Shown here in pieces: positions 31,101-31,521 of a stretch of 31,521 bases of DNA (within the stretch, counting starts at the first letter, position 1; the number at the start of each line of letters is the position of its first letter). Position numbers and translations under genes: made by a program. Source of the DNA: Dimargaris cristalligena (taxonomy: Eukaryota; Kickxellomycota; Dimargaritomycetes; Dimargaritales; Dimargaritaceae); NCBI GenBank assembly GCA_027576995.1, contig JANBQC010000321.1, positions 1-31,521 of the forward strand, written 5' to 3'. Below the pieces are notes generated by a model that had not been told where the DNA came from, made no database searches, and saw nothing but the letters and a program-made list of their open reading frames with translations.

Positions 31101-31521
31101 TAATAACACCCATTGATATGAGGGTCTCCTAGTTTACCCCCTGGCCACTAATCTTGTACTCTCCTTTTTACACTTAAGCATTAATATAAATACTATTTTA
31201 TTCCCATCAGAGTCTTCTAGATACTAATGACCTCCAGTCAGTCTCTTTAATACCCCCTTCTGTACAACCTCATGGTATTATTCAAGGGTCTAATTATCTT
31301 GCCCAGCTTACTACACATCTATTATTTAGCTTATACTCCCTTTTGTTCATCTAATTAACCCCTATTTGTTCAACCCTTCAATAGTAGGTGTACTCCTGTG
31401 GTGCTGCAGAGTGCAGGTAACTGGATGTATATTTAATTACCTGATTCCTTTACTAATTAGAACCCATTTATCAACATAAAGCACAGCTCCTTGAATCATA
31501 CTCTATCAATTCATCCTGTAA
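28160..31521. repeat. CG-free, AT-rich block without intact genes (right flank)
   Basis: Reading all 3362 bases I found no CG dinucleotide, against a rough expectation of about a hundred from its base composition. There is no intact gene. From 28740 to 29300 the plus strand is C-rich, with ACCCCTGATGAGT and TACCCCTG words; from about 30000 to 30950 it is G-rich. A TATAAATA followed 77 nt later by AATAAA (29209-29293) recalls an LTR. An open frame at 31190-31351 has a faint reverse-transcriptase look. I read the block as decayed transposon DNA in a CpG-mutated compartment. Confidence 0.75.
29209..29293 (+). mobile_element. Possible LTR-like fragment
   Basis: TATAAATA at 29209-29216 is followed by AATAAA at 29288-29293, the compact promoter-plus-polyadenylation layout of retrotransposon LTRs. 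An 8-bp hairpin (ACTTGCTG/CAGCAAGT, 29222-29250) lies between them. No second copy, primer-binding site or element end could be fixed. Confidence 0.2.

Noticed and set aside
1..31521. tRNA or 5S rRNA genes
   Set aside because: No B-box-like GGTTCGANTCC with a matching A box and foldable arms was found by eye on either strand; weak TGGC...TGG matches near 12155 and 13798 do not fold.

Overview
This is nuclear DNA of a eukaryote, most likely a fungus. The evidence is compact GC-rich genes, two spliceosomal introns with GTAAGT donors, ATG starts with A at -3 in most genes, pyrimidine-rich leaders, and a LAMMER kinase, MATE carrier and bZIP factor of fungal type. The long low-complexity tails and the bZIP with a membrane-like segment fit an early-diverging (zygomycete-grade) lineage. 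That placement is inference from style only. There are no operons, CRISPR arrays, rRNA genes or tRNA genes that I could recognise.

Layout. Bases 1-782 are an AT-rich block without a single CG dinucleotide, partly built of degenerate ~50-bp repeats. Bases 783-28159 are an ordinary CG-containing gene island. It carries a prolyl-oligopeptidase/oligopeptidase B-like serine hydrolase (1538-4303, minus), a small Ser/Pro-rich protein (7946-8167, plus), a bZIP factor with a possible membrane segment (8646-11165, minus), a LAMMER dual-specificity kinase with three exons (17504-21859, plus), a MATE transporter (24212-25999, plus) and a secreted protein of unknown function (26727-27557, minus). Bases 28160-31521 are a second block with no CG at all and no intact gene; it has LTR-like and reverse-transcriptase-like hints.

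The genes do not form one pathway. The bZIP factor and the kinase are divergent neighbours separated by a 6.3-kb gene-free stretch whose purine/pyrimidine strand bias flips near 13.87 kb, as if two long leaders start back to back. A similar flip near 5.3-5.8 kb suggests a plus-strand transcription unit leading to the small protein.

The most striking feature is the complete loss of CG in both flanks with sharp edges. This suggests that CpG-directed methylation and deamination, a RIP-like process acting on CpG, has scoured the repeat compartment while sparing the gene island.
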